DNA of 7,384 bases, from contig CABRXB010000050.1 in the NCBI GenBank assembly GCA_902474785.1, positions 1 through 7,384 on the forward strand, read 5' to 3'. This DNA is from an uncultured Eubacteriales bacterium. Lineage in GTDB: Bacteria > Bacillota > Clostridia > Oscillospirales > Feifaniaceae. The notes beneath the pieces are model-generated. The model had not been told where the DNA came from. It saw nothing but the letters and a program-made list of their open reading frames with translations, and ran no database searches. Made by a program: the position numbers and the translations under genes. Positions 6,073 through 7,384 of this stretch are shown here, one piece after another; positions within the stretch are counted from its first letter, which is position 1; every line of letters begins with the position of its first letter.

Positions 6073-7384
6073 CTATCCACGCACAAATTTATCCTCGTTT
6101 GACAACAAATTACTCCAGCCGTATTCCACTGCAATGGCTTTTCCCTCACGCTCCGTGATGGTTTTATTGACAATGGCATTTCGCAACGTTTGCAGCATGA
6201 GCTTCTCTGGCAATCCCTGCCGATACATATTCCGCAAGGACGCCTCCACATAAAACTTCCCAAACGACTTGTCTTTATCATCCTGAATCTTGCCTTCGTT
6301 TACACCGTTGTCGTCGTCAACCAAAGGGGGCAGCCAGACTACTGTACCGTCCTCATTTACCTCCTTTTGGTATCCCTGTGCCAACATCTCCGCCTCCATA
6401 GGGTCTACCCCTCCGTCGTCTGGATTCACCACGCCACCCGGGTCGCCGCCCTCATCAACCTTACTGCCGTACCTCACCGGACTGCCCACAACGGGCGCAT
6501 TCTGCCGGGCGTAGGCGACCTCCATGGCGGCGATCTGGGCGGGGGAATAGCCAAGCGCCTCAAAGCCCGAAAAATCCCCAGCCGCAGCGAGCACCTGCGC
6601 GCGCTGCAACTGCCGATCATAGGCTGTCTCGTCGGCGTAGATGCCTCTGTTATAGGCCGTCTCATCGCTGTAACGCGCGTCGCTCACAGCGTCCCTGCCC
6701 ACCTGATACTGCCGGTTCCAGTCGTCGCTGTACTGACCATAGGCAAAGTTTCTGTCGGCATTGTACTGCGAGAGCCGATCAGCATACCTGCCGTAGCTCG
6801 TGTTGTCGAGCCCCGTCAGCATCGAAAGGTTGTCTCTTTTTTGCCCGATGTCGTTCAAATACATCTCATAGGCGAGCTGGTGCAGCTCCGGGATCTTGTC
6901 ATTCAGCCCCGCCATGTAGTTGTCATAGGCCTGCTGGGAGGCGGTCGTGGCATAGGAGCTGGCCAGTCCGCCCGTGCGCGCTGAAATCTGCGCCAGCGTG
7001 TCCTGCATGGCGCGACTGCCCGCCCTGGTGTAGCTGTCCTTGTACTGCTGGTACAGGGGATCGGTCTCGTAATCATAGGAAAACGGCTTTTGCCCCAGCA
7101 GCTCTTTTGTCAGATCGTCGATCTGCCGCTGATACTTGGAGGCGTAGCTGGGGGCGCTCGCATAGGAGAAGCCGCTCCCGCCGCTGTAGGACGGGGCTGT
7201 GGAACCGCCGCCCATCGGCGTGTAGTTGAGCAGATCGCCCTTGTCGTAGCCCTCATACCCCGTCCCCGTCTTCATATAGCCGGCCGGCGCGTCGTTTTTG
7301 GCGGCGTCGCGCGCGGGGTCGGTCACGGTCGCGCCCGCGATCGCGTCGCTTTTCGACTTTGTTTTGACGCTCTCCTTCACCTTG
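6073..7384 (-). CDS. Tyr/Gln/Ala-rich phage protein of unknown function, 5' end outside window
   Basis: An open frame of 436 residues ends at TAG 6075-6073. It is open to the window edge; the GTG at 7380-7378 is preceded by an in-frame AAG, so the true start probably lies outside. The visible N-terminal part is Gly/Ser/Tyr-rich and disordered-looking. Then comes a segment of the form 'DPLYQQYKDSYTRAG' followed by 'RTGGLASSYA', which I recognise from uncharacterised proteins of Clostridia phages. Next is a Tyr/Asp/Arg helical region with the tandem repeat YSDETAYNRGI / YADETAYDRQL (period 11). A Gly/Asp-rich linker (about 6401-6462) leads to a small helical C-terminal domain ending in FVRG. 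Its place directly before the giant polyvalent gene, and its lack of any enzyme motif, suggest a structural or internal virion protein. That role is inference; no function is established to my knowledge. Confidence 0.93.
   Translation of the reverse strand, partial: KVKESVKTKSKSDAIAGATVTDPARDAAKNDAPAGYMKTGTGYEGYDKGDLLNYTPMGGGSTAPSYSGGSGFSYASAPSYASKYQRQIDDLTKELLGQKPFSYDYETDPLYQQYKDSYTRAGSRAMQDTLAQISARTGGLASSYATTASQQAYDNYMAGLNDKIPELHQLAYEMYLNDIGQKRDNLSMLTGLDNTSYGRYADRLSQYNADRNFAYGQYSDDWNRQYQVGRDAVSDARYSDETAYNRGIYADETAYDRQLQRAQVLAAAGDFSGFEALGYSPAQIAAMEVAYARQNAPVVGSPVRYGSKVDEGGDPGGVVNPDDGGVDPMEAEMLAQGYQKEVNEDGTVVWLPPLVDDDNGVNEGKIQDDKDKSFGKFYVEASLRNMYRQGLPEKLMLQTLRNAIVNKTITEREGKAIAVEYGWSNLLSNEDKFVRG

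Noticed and set aside
6036..6281. An 81-codon minus-strand frame across the gene junction
   Set aside because: It overlaps the end of one gene and the start of the other in a different frame, and its Cys/Arg-rich translation has no support.
7378..7380. GTG as the start codon of the upstream gene
   Set aside because: The frame continues upstream (AAG at 7383-7381) to the window edge, and too few bases remain to show a ribosome binding site. The gene is better treated as 5'-incomplete.
1..7384. CRISPR array, tRNA, rRNA, insertion sequence, terminator or attachment site
   Set aside because: No regularly spaced repeats, no cloverleaf-like segment, no terminal inverted repeats and no stem-loop followed by a T run were seen. 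Outside the two genes there are only 11 bases.

Overview
The window looks like part of a tailed phage or prophage of a Gram-positive gut-type bacterium, probably a Clostridia relative. The clues are a strong AGGAGG ribosome binding site, a mostly GC-rich base composition, and two proteins of types I associate with Clostridia phages. No integrase, portal, capsid or host gene is in the window, so the exact phage type and host cannot be read from it.

All coding is on the minus strand, in two genes read from right to left. The first (6073-7384, 5' end outside the window) encodes a Tyr/Gln/Ala-rich, repeat-bearing protein of a phage family with no known function. Eleven bases after its stop codon comes the second gene (6061 down to base 1, 3' end outside). 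It is one uninterrupted frame of at least 2020 codons. I checked it triplet by triplet and found no stop. It takes up 82 percent of the window and is easy to miss because its stop codon lies outside. Every plus-strand frame in 1-6061 is a shadow of it.

The giant protein reads as a phage 'polyvalent protein', meaning a chain of enzymatic and effector domains thought to be packaged in the virion and delivered with the DNA. In order it has: a helical N-terminal region with a Gly-rich hydrophobic stretch; an acidic, Gln-rich linker with a duplicated short repeat; a zincin-type metallopeptidase region (HEVTH); a MuF-C-like domain (probably a barnase/EndoU/RelE-type nuclease fold); a phosphoribosyltransferase domain with a clear PRPP loop; a second domain resembling LPD3; and a long basic, helical C-terminal part that runs off the edge.

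The most striking feature is modular. Five copies of a short motif, [AT]-[RK]-[YF]-[SH]-[IL]-[KN], sit at the domain joints. The MuF-C-like and LPD3-like domains are visibly AT-rich islands in a GC-rich gene, and each is bracketed by the same pair of DNA repeats: about 30 bp on the N-terminal side and about 46 bp on the C-terminal side. This is what would be expected if effector domains are swapped in and out as cassettes by recombination at conserved joint sequences. The joints could also be processing sites for the protein's own peptidase, which is speculation.
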